The notes beneath the pieces were generated by a model that worked only from the letters and a program-made list of their open reading frames with translations, made no database searches and was not told the DNA's origin. From Populus alba (Eukaryota > Streptophyta > Magnoliopsida > Malpighiales > Salicaceae), in assembly GCF_005239225.2 (NCBI RefSeq), contig NC_133284.1, positions 51,988,697 to 52,052,696 on the forward strand: a DNA stretch of 64,000 bases. Direction: 5' to 3'. Positions within the stretch are counted from its first letter, which is position 1, and each line of letters opens with the position of its first letter. Below, piece after piece: positions 11,500-23,486 of the stretch. The position numbers and the translations under genes are program-made.

Positions 11500-12310
11500 A
11501 AATTGTTAAATATGAAGGAATATATTGATTTAATTAGGGATACAATCTTAAAGTATAAATGAGGTTAAGGGATTTTGGGAAATTAAGGACTAAATTGAAA
11601 TTGAAAAAATTAATTAATTCAATTTAGAGTTTAAATTGAAATTGTTTTCAAAATTAAACATCTTAATTGAATGAAATTAAAAAACTCAAAAGATAAACAA
11701 GTATTAAAAAGAAAAAACATTTCAAGGACCAATTACCTATTTGCATAATTTCATTTCGGTCCTATGGTTTTAATCCAATCAATTCAGTGCAATTTAACAC
11801 ATTTAGTCTAATTAAACCCCAAAATCCAGCAATTAATTTTAGATCTTTTATTGCAATCACAAGCAATTAAACCAGAGATTACAATCTTCTAAATTATAGC
11901 TCTTTAAACCCATTTATTCTATTATAAATCTTCAGCAATCCCAAGATTCTAGCTTCAAATTCCCTCAATCAAGCCCAAATTGATTTCTTCAGATCAATCC
12001 CCTAAGATCAACCAAGCACCCTCCCTTCGAGCCTCGCTAGCCGTGAACCAAAACACTTGATTTCCAATAGCTACACTCAGACGGAGCATTCATCAACACA
12101 GAACCTCTCAAAAACCCGCAGACACCTTTTTCACTTAACCCGCACCGGCCTTCTCTCCAGCCTCGCGGCAGGAAACCACCATCTAATTGCAGGTTATAAA
12201 TGGCAAGTGAAGACACGCGGGCGCAATTTCAAGTTGGTCAAATAGCTAGCGCGCGGGTTGCACGCGTGCCACATGGACTAGACGTATTTTCCGGTGATTT
12301 CTGGTGTTTT
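11500..12310. repeat. Probable LTR-retrotransposon fragment
   Basis: A block with different base composition from its surroundings. An AATTGAAATTG-rich stretch and a GGACCAATTACC...ATTTCGGTCC segment are followed by a C-rich segment (11930-12310) with GCGCGGGTTGC. This resembles the leader-proximal part of plant gypsy LTRs. No partner repeat or primer site was found in the window, so it may be a solo or truncated LTR. Confidence 0.35.
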
Positions 12311-12656
12311 CCACCTTGGATGCTAATTTCAAACCCTGAATAAATATTTTTATTATTTGTGTGTTTAAATTTATTGTATATTGATTTTTTTTTTTACATT
12401 GTAAAAATCTTAATACTTTTTTAGAGATATTCTCTAAAAAAATATAAATAATAATAATAATAATATAAAAAAAACCAACAAAAATAAATGGACTGAAAGC
12501 TTAAATCTTATTAAAATCCATGGAGCTAATAGTTGGGTTCAAAACCCAACTCGCATCATCAATTATGTTCAAAGCTTTATTTTTACCATTTTTATGGTCT
12601 AATAACCATTTTAGAAACAACTTAGGTGACATATCTCCTTTTAAAAGGATCGATAT

Positions 12657-13016
12657 TATTGGAATCTACAGCAGACTATCAATATATAAAAAGAAAACAT
12701 GAAACCTTCTAAGATTGCAGAGAACACCAAGCCTGCAGAAGAATCAATGTCCACAAAAGACTAAAAGACTGGCCATTTAGTTTTCTTTATATAAATGCAA
12801 TTGTAGTTACAAAGTTAGTTAAGAAAGTTAGATAGAATATGTGTATATATATATATGTATTCATGTACTCTGGGAACAGTAAGAGAAATAAAAAAAGTAA
12901 ATGTTGCATGCAGTTTTTCTAGACATATAGTTCTTCTCCTTTCTCATAAAGAATTCATTCTCTTCTTCTTTCTTTACCTCTGCATTATTCAACATTTCTT
13001 GTGCGACAATTCTACA
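12657..13016 (+). repeat. 5' LTR of the copia element
   Basis: A 360-base repeat starting TATTGGAATCTACAGCAG and ending TCTACA directly before the primer site. Its first ~258 bases match the 3' copy at 17495-17753 at roughly 90% by eye. It includes an AT run near 12845 and a TTTATATAAATG element near 12786 that could act as the LTR promoter. The left end is TA rather than the usual TG in all copies. Confidence 0.85.
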
Positions 13017-13028
13017 TGGTATCAGAGC
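13017..13028 (+). other. Primer-binding site (tRNA-Met) of the copia element
   Basis: TGGTATCAGAGC, the standard complement of the initiator tRNA-Met 3' end, adjoining the LTR. Its exact preservation fixes the LTR boundary. Confidence 0.92.
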
Positions 13029-13155
13029 AATATTTCTAAAAATTCAAAATTTTCCTTCATCATCATCAGAAAGTTTCAAGATCTTTGTAGTTTTTTTTTT
13101 TTTAAAAAAAAACCTTTCTTCCATCATCTTCTTGATTCCTTCAAAAACTTCAAAA

Positions 13156-16100
13156 ATGTTTGATCATCTTGAAAAAAATGCTTCTACAACACATAAAGAT
13201 TCATTCAATACCACTACTCTAAATCTTTTTGATGATTCTTCTAGCTGCACCCTTCTGATAACCCTGGCACACTTCTGGTTTTTGAAATTTTCACTGGTGA
13301 AAATTATATTGCATGGAGTAGATCTATGATAATTGCCTTAACAATGAAAAACAAGATTGCCTTCATTGATGGTTCTTTAGTTCAACCAATCAATCACTTC
13401 GTGTGGCATGGCTAAGATCAAATAATCTGGTTTTGTCATGGCTGATGAATTCAATTGCCAAAGATATTCGCAGCAACCTTCTTTACTTTACAACAGCATT
13501 CGACATTTGGGAAGAATTAAGAGTTAGATATCTCAGAAGTGATGGACCAAGGGTCTTTAGTTTGGAGAAATCTTTAAGTTCTATTTCTCATAACTCAAAA
13601 TTTCTCACTGAATATTTCAGTGAATTCAAGGCTTTATGGGATGAATACATTAGTTATCGTCCAATCCTAAACTGCAAATATGGAAATCTTGATTCATGCT
13701 TATGCAATATTCTAAAGCAACAATCAGATTATGTTATGAATTTTTTTGTAGGACTTCATGATTCTTACTCAGCCGTCAGAAGCCAATTATTACTTCAAAC
13801 TCCTTTGCCATCTATGGGCAGATTTTTTCCCCTGCTTTTGCAAGAAGAAAGTTAGAGGTCCCTAACAAATGCAGTAGGGATTCCCATTGATTCACAAGCA
13901 ATGGTTGCTGAACAATACCATAATCCAAATTCCAGATCAGGTTCAACATATACTACACGCTTTGCTAAACAAAAAGGAAAAACTGAGGCAACCTGCCCCC
14001 ACTATGGATATCCTGGACATGTTGTTGATAAATGTTTTCAGGTTACTGGATATCCTCCTGGATGGAAGGGGCCAATATGGAAAAGATTTGCCACCACACC
14101 ATATACCAATAGAAATTTTCAAAGATTACCCACTGCACATAATACTACTGTCTTGGAGCAACATCTTAACACTCCTAACATTGTTTTCTTTTAAGAACAA
14201 ATACAGAATCTACTCACTCTAGCAAATAACATTTCCATCTCAAAGATAAAAAACACTACTAAAGAAGTATTTGTATCAGGTATATATTTTTCATGTCATA
14301 CAATATCTTTACCTCAGAACATAGTTTCTTGGATTCTTGATACAGGAGCAACAAATCATATGATCTGTAGCCCCTTTCTTTTTTAATCCATTATTCTGCC
14401 TAAAATTCAGTCCAAAGTTCATCTGCCAAATGGTCAATATGTACCAATTGTTTTCACTAAGATGGTTAAATTCTCTCCTGACATCATTTTACATAATGCA
14501 CTTTATGTTTCATCTTTTAATATCAATCTTATTTCTGTTTCAAGATTAACTGTTGATAATATTGTTGGCTTATTTTTACTTCACACAAAATGTATCCTGC
14601 ATGATTTAAACAAATGAAGGATGGTTGGGCTTGCTGAAGCTGAATCTGGCCTATACCATCTTCACAAACCTCCTAATCAATCTACCAAAGGCTTACCTCA
14701 TAGATCATTAATCAAGTCATGTGTTGTTTCCACTGATCTTTGGCATTTACATTCAGGCCACATTCTTACTTCCAAAATTAATTTTTTGAACAAAACTGAT
14801 CCTTCATTCACTATTAGCAACAATTCCATTTGTGAAATTTGCCCCCTAGCTAAACAAAAACGGCTGTCTTTTTCCTTGTCTATTAATAAATCCATAGAGG
14901 TTTTTCAATTAATTCACATTGACATTTGGGGACCCTTCTCTGTTACTTCATATTCTGGTTATCAGTTTTTCCTTACCATTTTAAATGATTACAGTAGATT
15001 CACTTAGTTATTTTTAATGAAATCAAAATCTGAAACTAAAGGTCTTCTTAGCAACTGTCTAGCCTATGTTCATACTCAATTCAACACCAATTAAAACTCT
15101 TAGATCAGACAATGGACAAGAGTTTAATATGCCTATTTTTTACCAAAAACATAGCATCATTCATCAATTAACCTGTGTTGAAACACCTGAACAGAATGGA
15201 AGGGTTGAAAGGAAACATCCACACCTGCTAAATGTAGCTAGATCTCTCATTTTTCAATCCCAACTCCTTTTAACTTATTGGACAGATTGCATTCTCACAG
15301 CCACTCACCTAATCAATCACACTCCTTCATTTATTCTCCAAAATCAAACACCTTATCAAATTCTTTTCAACAAACCACCACATTACAACTACTTAAGGGT
15401 GTACGGTTGTTTATGTTTTGCTAGCACAATCACACACAACGGAGGAAAATTTCAACCACGAGCCATAAAATGCATTTTTCTTGGCTATCCTCCACACATT
15501 AAAGGATACAAAGTGCTTGACTTATCAACCTGCAAAACTTTTGTGTCTCGCAATGTTGTTTTTTATGAATCCACATTCCCATATATTCCAAACACAATTC
15601 ATACACCCCTTGTGTTTCCTGACTATCCTCAAATTTTTGATTCATTCCCTTGTATCCCAGCATAGTCAACTCTAAACAATTATGTTATTACTGCAACATT
15701 GCCCTTACAAACTTCTGTTCCTTAAACTTCTCCCCTAACTTATAATAATGTTTTCCAACTCAAAAGGTCTGACAGAAATAAACATCCACCTAATTACTTA
15801 AAGCAGTATTATTGTGAAAATATGGCTTAGATTCCTTCAGCAACTCCAAGCTTTTCTGATTGCTCCCTTCCTTGTAAGCCATACTCAATCTTTTCTTTCT
15901 TATCTAACTCCAAATTATCCTTACAACAACGTGCTTTCACTTCTTTTGTTTCCTCTATTTTTGAACCAACAACTTATAAACAAGCTAGCTCCATTCCTCA
16001 TTGGCAAAATGCTATGACAAATGAAATCATAGCTCTTGAGCAAAACCGAACTTGGGATTTAGTACTTCTACCTCATAATAAATCTGCCATTAGATCTAAG

Positions 16101-17452
16101 TGGGTATACAAAGTGAAATTCCAAGTTGATGGAAAGGTTGAACGATATAAGGCATGATTGGTAGCATAATGATACACATAACAAGAGGGAATGATTTCTT
16201 TGACACTTTCTCTCCTGTTGCAAAGATAACAATAATTAGAGTTCTTCTCACCATTGCTGTTATCAACAATTGGCATTTACATCAACTTGATGTGGACAAT
16301 GCTTTCTTATATGGTGACTTACATGAGGAAGTATATATGTAATTGCCACCTGGTTACTCCAATCCCAATGATCCTCGATTCTGTAAACTCAAAAAAAGCA
16401 TATATGGTCTGAAAAAAACTTCAAGACAATGGTTTTCCAAGTTATCTATATCTCTATTACATTTCAGATTTTTACAAGCAAAATAAGATTCTAGCCTCTT
16501 CATCAGAAAATCTCCCAATGACTTTATCACAGTATTAATCTATGTTGATGATGTACTCATCACTTCCAACACTCGTACAACACCTAACAAAGTTAAACAG
16601 TTCCTTCGCACGACCTTTCCTATAAAAGATTTGGGAAAACTGAAGTACTTTCTCGGCATTGAGGTAGCTAGATCTACCAAAGGCATTGCTCTTTGCCAAA
16701 TAAAATATGCCTTAGATAACTAGCAAACAATGGATTTTTTGGCGCTAAACTAGTCAGTTTTCGAATGGAATCCACACTAAAACTTAGTACCCTTGATGCT
16801 AGCCCTTCCTTGTCCGATCCTGTATCTTATCGTAGACTAATTGGCAGACTTCTTTATCTCACACTCACACGCCCATACTTGTCATATGCCATCCAAACTC
16901 TCAGTCAATTCATGTCCAACCCTCATACAATGCATATGCAAGCTGTAGAGAGAGTTCTTCGGTATCTTAAAGCAACACCAGGTTAAGGATTACTTCTCAA
17001 AGCTAATTCTATTTTCCATTTAAAAGCTTATTCTGATATTGATTGGGGAGGTTGCATTGATACTAAAAGAAGTGTAACTGGATATCTAGTTTTTCTTGGA
17101 GATTCACTCATCTCTTAGAAATCAAAGAAACAACCTATTGTAAGTAGGTCCTCGGCAGAAGCTGAATATTGGGCTTTGGCAACTATATCGCGTGAAATTC
17201 AATGGCTGACTTATTTATTGGTTGATTTCCATATACCACACTTTCATCTTGCCTTGTTATACACTAATAGTAAACCTGCCTTAGAAATCGCCTCCAACTC
17301 GGTCCATCATGAACGCACCAAACATATACAACTTGACTATCATCTTATACACAAAAAACTACATGAAGGATTGCTTAACATCATTCACATTCCTTTTAGA
17401 TTTCAATTAACTAACGCACTCACCAAACCGCTTGGTTATCACTATCCTTAGC
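13156..17452 (+). pseudogene. Copia gag-pol polyprotein remnant
   Basis: Read across frames, the following can be seen. The Gag start is MFDHLEKN (13156), with a frameshift near 13255 into NPGTLLVFEIFTGENYIAW. The Gag core is at 13403-13855. The zinc knuckle near 13993 has CPHYGYPGHVVDKC, with the second Cys replaced by Tyr. The protease DTGA is near 14338. The integrase zinc region is at about 14740-14870, and its catalytic core has HIDIWGPF, RSDNGQEF and PEQNGRVERKH (14910-15210). Reverse transcriptase has YVDDV at 16541-16555. RNase H runs from about 17040 to 17451 and includes SSAEAEYWAL. In-frame stops occur in every domain, for example 14192-14194, 15005-15007 and 15663-15665, so no protein can be made. 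Confidence 0.9.
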
Positions 17453-17484
17453 AAGATGGGAATGGTGAATATTCATTCCCATCT

Positions 17485-17494
17485 TGAGGGGGGA
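17485..17494 (+). other. Polypurine tract of the copia element
   Basis: TGAGGGGGGA lies directly before the 3' LTR and would prime plus-strand synthesis. Confidence 0.85.
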
Positions 17495-17753
17495 TATTGG
17501 AATCTACAGCAGACTATCAATATACAAAAAGAAAACATGAAACCTTCTAAGATTGCAGAGAACGCCAAGCATGTAAAAGAATTAACGTCCATAAAAGACT
17601 AAGAGACTGGCCATTCAGTTTTCTTTATATAAATGTAATTGCAGTTACAAAGTTGGTTATAACTATTGAGTTAGTTAAAGTATGTGTATATATATGTATT
17701 CATGTACTCTTGGAAAAGTAAGAGAAATAAAAGAAGTAAATGTTGAATGTAGT
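17495..17753 (+). repeat. Truncated 3' LTR of the copia element
   Basis: It matches the first ~258 bases of the 5' LTR and then stops after AAATGTTGAATGTAGT. The last ~100 bases of the LTR, including its normal CTACA end, are missing. Confidence 0.85.
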
Positions 17754-17810
17754 CTTAGAAGGTTTCATGTTTTCTTTTTGTATATTGATAGTCTGTTGTA
17801 GATTCCAATA
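17754..17810 (-). repeat. Inverted copy of the LTR left terminus
   Basis: This 57-base segment is the reverse complement of 17495-17551 with a single mismatch that I can see. It ends CCAATA, the inverse of the LTR start TATTGG, so the element has the same U3 terminus at both ends. A GATGT flank follows. Confidence 0.9.
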
Positions 17811-20800
17811 GATGTCAAGATTTTAAAATCAAACACAGGTTGAGCTTTCGTGCAACAAGTCTCTTTGTAAAAGAGAACGATGTCAAGATTCAATTTTTGT
17901 AAATAATCGATGAGTCTTTTATATTTAAGGATCGACGTCAAATTTAATAAGGAAAAAAAATGAAGGCTAAAATTAATTAGGATAATTAATGGCATTCAAA
18001 AAGACAAATCTATGAGAAAACACATAGTAAAGCCAACCTCTTATAAGAAAGGATGTTATAAGGGTTGTGCAATTATTTTCTTAGGCATAACTAGCTCCTT
18101 ACATGAATTTTTGAAACTAATGCATATTTTATGATCTCTAGTTTCCTCTAATTACTAAGTGGTGACTCTAATTTCTTAGGATATATTTTGGGCCCCACTG
18201 TAATATTCATCGAGGTGTGACAAAGAGCAAAGATGGAAGTGGTGGAATTGAGATGGAGGTGGTGGAATTGAGACTGACCTATGATGATGTCCTAGAAATT
18301 AAAATAGTTTAAGAGCAAGGTTTATGTGTTATATAATCAATTAATTTCTTTATTCAAGCAATTTATTTTACTCTCCCTAGCCAAGGTGGCTGGTAATTAA
18401 TATTTGGTGCTTAGTAGGCCAAGGTGGTTGATCCCTAAAAAAAAAAAGCCATTTTCGTTAGATTTAAGGATTCTTTGTAACTTAAATAAGTATCTTTTTT
18501 TAGAGAAAATGCAATATAATATTTTAGAGAAAGACTTTGAAAATAAATATGCAGTCAAGAAAAGAGATTGTCAATTTTTTTTCTTTAAAGGATTCACAGG
18601 GTTTTTATAGTCTATGAATCTTGTTCTTTTATAAAGAGGAGGGACTAGAGCGTCATCTTAACCTGACATCATTAAAGATGGATAAATATCCCTTATATAT
18701 TTGGAGATATAGAAAAATGAGTATATTAACCTTAACATTTTATGTTAAGGGTCACAATAAAAAAAACAAGTGGAGTCTCGTGGCCTCATAAGATACCTAG
18801 AAAGGTCATCAGTTTTACATCTATCTAGGCTCGACGAGATGTTAAGCCTAAGGATATTGAGTCTAATAGCCTACCAAATCAACAAGTACTTCAGCTCAAC
18901 TACAGTTGAGTCCAGGAATGTTAAGTATGACATTTTGTCATACTCACATGTACTACGCGTTGAGCCCAAGGATATTGGGTCTGGCAATTCACTAAACCAA
19001 CAAGTACCGAGGCTTAGCTCGTAGCCGAGCCCCCCAAGTACCGTTATCACCCTACTTTTAGTCCTTTTTAAACATAGATTTTAAACAAACTTAACATGTA
19101 TAAAAACATATTAATCCATCAGTGCCCCCCAAATCTTTATGTATTTAATATGCAAAGATTTTGAAAGCTTATCAACTTTAGTGAAAGTGTTTTTACCTGA
19201 GTAGTTTATTCCATTAATGAGAGACCTTTTATCTTTCCTATAAGATTTATCTTTGCAATACTATTGGGATTCTTTATGGTCATGTGTCTCATCTTTATTT
19301 GAAGAAGATGACTAGGTGACCTATTTTTATTATATAAAAAAAAATGTCTATTGGGAAACAAAACAACCGCGTGCATTCAATGCAGCAATTGAATAGACTT
19401 TTAGAGATCTGAGATGATATGAAAGGTAATTCATCCAATAGTGATGGTGAAAAGTTGTTTCCTTTATAACCCTAATCATTTTTTATTTTTTATTTTATTT
19501 AACTTCCACTTTCTGTAATTTCTGAAAAGCAGTTATGTTGAAAAAACACAAGCCAATTTTGTTTTAATCTGGAAAGAAATTATCATTCTAGGCATTTTCC
19601 ACTAAAATCTTTTTTTTTTCTTCATTACTAAATAAAAATTGGACCGAAAAAAGTCAAATTTGTCCTTAGAAACAGGGACGAAGGTTTCAACCTGAGACCA
19701 AGGTAAAAAAATAGGGGATAAGGGTCCATTAGACTAGGTTTGGAATTGGAGGGGTGGAACCTCAATATCCACCTCTAGTAGGGGGATAGTAGTTCTCCTT
19801 GTAAGAGAACTATTTCCCCAACTAGTATTAGTGAATCTCAGGGGAGAGGGAGGTTGCCTCATGCCCCCACCCTCGAAGATGATGCCCTTAACACTCTAGA
19901 GGTAGAGGACATAAAGTTTGTTAATGATTGGAAGGCAAAAGAGTATAAAACTCAAATACCTGTTGAGACTGAGCATATCAGTCTACTGATCTATGGTCTG
20001 CTTAGGGTTATTTTAAAATTATTGCCTTATTTTACATGTATGCATTGAGGTACACCTTCCATTTCAAATTATTTGTAAGGAGGGTTTTTAAATACTACTA
20101 GTTGGGTCCAGGCTAGCTATACCATAATAGATGGAAAATCTAATTTACTTTCGTTAAGTTTTTTAGGCTCATCAAAATCAAACCTATAGTTACTATATTT
20201 AGGACATGTTACCATCTAGCCAACGTATTGATGGTGGCAACGATATATGTTAGTTCATAAACTTTGCCAGCAGACCCATAAGAACTATGAAAGGGGGAGG
20301 TGGCTGGTAATGAGGTATAATACGCCAGTCATCCCCGCAATTGGGATGTAATAGATGTGGGGTTGTCCTCACTGCTAAAGGGTACATCTTTTTTATGTTA
20401 ATAGTAGACCTCGTTTGAGCTCAGATGAGAAGAAAACATGTACTATATTGGCACCGACCTGAATTGAGTACAAAGTCAATAGCATGGCCAAAGAATACAA
20501 CACAGTCTTGTTGCAAAGTATGGAACTTTCTTTCCTATTGTTTTTGTTACATCTAATTTCACTATTAAACCTGTTATTGTATAAGACTGAAAGATGAAGG
20601 AGAAGGAGAAACTTCAGCAAGGTATGTAGATGAGAGTTCATGGAGAGGGTCTTCATCTCTTAACTTAAATGGAGGCAAGAATAAAGAAGAGATGGAGGGA
20701 TATCCAATTATGATAGATGGACTCTTTGTCCCTAAAGACACAATAGCAGGAACTAAGACTCCCATAGAAATAAGAGATGGGGGTGGTTATACTCCCTTAC

Positions 20801-21616
20801 CTAGGGGTGAAACAAATCTGACCACCTTAAGTGATTGTGGTCGTTGTTGTCTATTTTCAAGAAAAAGGGTCTACTGATAAAAAAAAAGAAAAAAAAAAGA
20901 GAAAACTAGTGTGCTGACTGAACTGAGAAGTCTTAAGGTGGCATATTCATCAATAAAAGAATAAATACAAGGCATTGTTCTTTAGTTTGGCTCTATTGAT
21001 AAACTGTTTTAGGGCATTTATAACCAAGTGAATATCCTGGAACAACAGATACTTAAGGCAAAGATCACCCAAGACGGTATAAGGGTTGAGCTTCTTGCTA
21101 CTAGGGAAAAAGCTTAGAGTTCTCTAGTGTAGCTGAAGGCTTCGAGGAACTCTCCTAGGGAGTTCTAGGGATTTATTTAAAGGGTTTACAACTTTGTTCA
21201 AGTTGGTTGGGGACATGATTTTTCTTACCATGTACAACTTGTATTTCTTCAATCAATTAAAGGAAATGCAGGTGGACTTTAATATTGTCTTTCATCTAGC
21301 TTCAGTGTTATTTTACAAATGTATTCCTTGTTAGGGCTATTGCTGCTCAATATAGGGAATATTTAATTGAGGAGCCAGGGCTAGATATCTAAGCTTTCAC
21401 TCCTTATATCCTTTTGGGGTGTATCTATGTAATCATTTCATTATAAATTTAATTTTTACCTTTCATTTCAAAATTGATTTGTGTAATTTATATATATATA
21501 TATCTAATACCCATAGTAAAAAAGGGATCCAAAGCCCTAATGAAAAGTTTTGAAATCTTATATAGGTTCAACACTTATACTTATAAAAATGTTGAGAGAA
21601 TTCCTTAGACGATATG
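17811..21616. other. Decayed repeat DNA without a recognisable gene
   Basis: Mixed AT-rich and moderately GC sequence carrying repeated phrases. At 18780-19030, a GAGTC(C/T)A-type phrase (AAGGATATTGAGTCT, AAGGATATTGGGTCT) recurs about 130 bases apart. At 18233-18275 a GGTGGAATTGAGA unit is tandemly repeated. This looks like an old LTR element too decayed to classify. The segment 21505-21560 resembles 23484-23535, see findings. Confidence 0.4.
20629..20877 (+). pseudogene. Possible remnant of a transposon-encoded protein
   Basis: A frame of about 80 codons reads with non-repetitive, protein-like composition (for example MEGYPIMIDGLFVPKDTIAG). It is followed by more such fragments with stops and shifts as far as about 21400. 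I do not recognise the family. The position inside decayed repeat DNA suggests an element-encoded protein, but this is only an inference. Confidence 0.25.
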
Positions 21617-21744
21617 TGTTGGCCCTACACCTGACACGACCAAAAGATTGATGTCTTCTCCCAAGTGCAGGAGTGTCGAAGTAATAAATAACCCGACAAA
21701 ACCGGAGTCGAACCACAGAGAGGTTAATTGTACAAATTATAAAT

Positions 21745-21807
21745 AACAACAACAACAACAACAATAATAATAACAACAATAATAACAATAATAATAATAA
21801 TAATAAT
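21745..21807. repeat. (AAC)n/(AAT)n microsatellite
   Basis: Compound trinucleotide run near the 3' end of the solo LTR. The Leu-rich reverse-strand frame across it is an artefact. Confidence 0.9.
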
Positions 21808-21930
21808 ACTCAGTACGTGGCGTTGTTATACCTGAGAATGATCTAAAAGATCGGGTCACAGGTTTCCAGCCTATATACTGAGTTTATGACAAGATGAAAG
21901 AGATATATTATATAATATAAATAGAATGTA

Positions 21931-21991
<61 letters not shown>

Positions 21992-22040
21992 GCAATAATA
22001 ACAATAACAATAACAATAACAATAACAATAATAATAATAA
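21931..22040. repeat. (AAT)n/(AAC)n microsatellite, ~110 bp
   Basis: Long AAT run interrupted by AAC units. It creates a spurious poly-Leu frame on the - strand. Confidence 0.9.
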
Positions 22041-22926
22041 GAGGAGGAAAAAATTAATGAGAACTTTGAGATGGAAAATTAATGTAAGGATTAAACAATG
22101 ATAAAAATAAATGTCAAGGTTAGAGGATCCACCAATGGTATTTCAAACAAGTATAGTATAAACTCTTATTATTCAACCGGAAACCACACACAAAGGAGGT
22201 TCCAATTGGCCGATTTGTCATTAATAGCTCATTATAAATTATTAACATGATTATATTAATTATCTCATTTACATAACACCAAAATTTTAAATATTATCAG
22301 GAATTCATGATGTTAATTGATGTTAACAACAAATCAAGTACCTTTCATAGCCCAGGTGTAGGTAATACCATATGGTTGGGCTACGAGAGTGCTAAGCATT
22401 TGTTGTACCAAGTATTATACAACACAAATCTAGATTAACCATTTAACAAGCAAGGTATTAAGAATTAGTAAGATAAAAAGATAAGACATGTTAATATTAA
22501 ACATTAAGGTTCATGTTGAGTTTATATCATATTTGTTCTTACACCATTAGTGTAACCTTTTTCACCTTGACATAATAAACTTAGCCAAACATAATGAAGA
22601 AGAGAAACATAAATAAATAAAACAAGAACATAAATAAGATACAAGTTAACTAAGGAAAGGAAAGGAAATGAAAAGCATAAACAAGATATTAATGAAAGCA
22701 AAACTTAAGAATTACAAAAAAATATAAAGAGAGAAATAAAGAGCATGAACTTGATCTGAGTAACCAAGCCCCTAAATACATGGCAAATGCCTCCTTTTAT
22801 AGGCCAAAATTCGAAATTATTGATTTGATAACTAATTATTGAGTGGGTGGCCAACTTTTAACTTGGTGAAAATCTTTATCTTCTTTTCTTAATAAAACAA
22901 AAATGCTAGCATCAGAACTGGGTCCA

Positions 22927-23240
22927 GATGTCCAAATGAAAGTTCTAGGAAATTCTCTTAGCTTTCCAGGAAAAAAAAATGAGGTCATTTGGACTTCTAA
23001 AACTCAAGATATGGGCTGAACACTGAACAGTGTCTGGGCTGTAGGACAGATTCGGACTTCTCCGTTGTTGGTATAGTTTGGACTTGAAAACGGCCTTCTT
23101 AGATCTTGATGTCCAAATGAAAGTTGTAGGCCTATGTCTTACTGAATTTGTGTAAAAATTTGAGGTCATTTGGACATCTAAAACTCGAGATATGATACAA
23201 TTACCAAACAGTGTTCCAGTTTGGACTGCACCAACATCTC
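22927..23240. repeat. Two ~181-bp tandem units inside the solo LTR
   Basis: Units start at 22927 and 23108. Each contains GATGTCCAAATGAAAGTT and, about 55 bases later, GAGGTCATTTGGAC followed by TCTAAAACTC. GTCCAAATGA and TCATTTGGAC are exact inverted repeats, so each unit can fold into a hairpin. Confidence 0.75.
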
Positions 23241-23486
23241 TTTTCCAAGTTTCACCCTCTCTTTATCTTCACAAATTTCAGTAGTTGAATTCATCAATCA
23301 ATACTTTGATTTATGTGATAGACCTGCATTTAAGATGAACATTTACCATATACATATATTAGGGTATTTTATAGTATTAGACTTGTTATTATAAAACATG
23401 CTTTAGTTAAAAAGTTATTGATACTTTAAGTGCAAAATGATGATATAAAACCTTGATAAGTATGCACTTTTAAGTACTAATCAACA

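Larger units (their letters stand above)
12657..17810 (+). mobile_element. Degenerate Ty1/copia retrotransposon with aberrant right end
   Basis: A 5.15-kb element with a 5' LTR, tRNA-Met primer site, gag-pol remnant, polypurine tract and truncated 3' LTR. It ends in a 57-base inverted copy of the LTR's own left terminus. The flanking five bases are GATAT (12652-12656) and GATGT (17811-17815), consistent with a target-site duplication carrying one later mutation. Order within pol (protease, integrase, RT, RNase H) is that of copia elements. Many stops and frameshifts make it inactive. Confidence 0.88.
21617..23486 (-). mobile_element. Solo LTR, Ogre/Tat-like
   Basis: Read on the - strand, the block starts TGTTGATTAGTACTTAAAAG (from 23486) and ends GTAGGGCCAACA (21617), so it has TG...CA ends. 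Near its 3' end it carries the words TGTGGTTCGACTCC and GCACTTGGGAGAAGAC, which are typical of Ogre/Tat (gypsy) LTRs, where a 'number of bases on a tag' type phrase precedes the primer site. No internal genes are present, hence a solo LTR. No clean 5-bp duplication is visible. Confidence 0.55.

Noticed and set aside
12057..12245. Small basic protein frame
   Set aside because: Lies in an LTR-like C-rich block and lacks family resemblance or splice context.
21843..22028. Poly-leucine protein on the - strand
   Set aside because: Direct translation of an AAT/AAC microsatellite.
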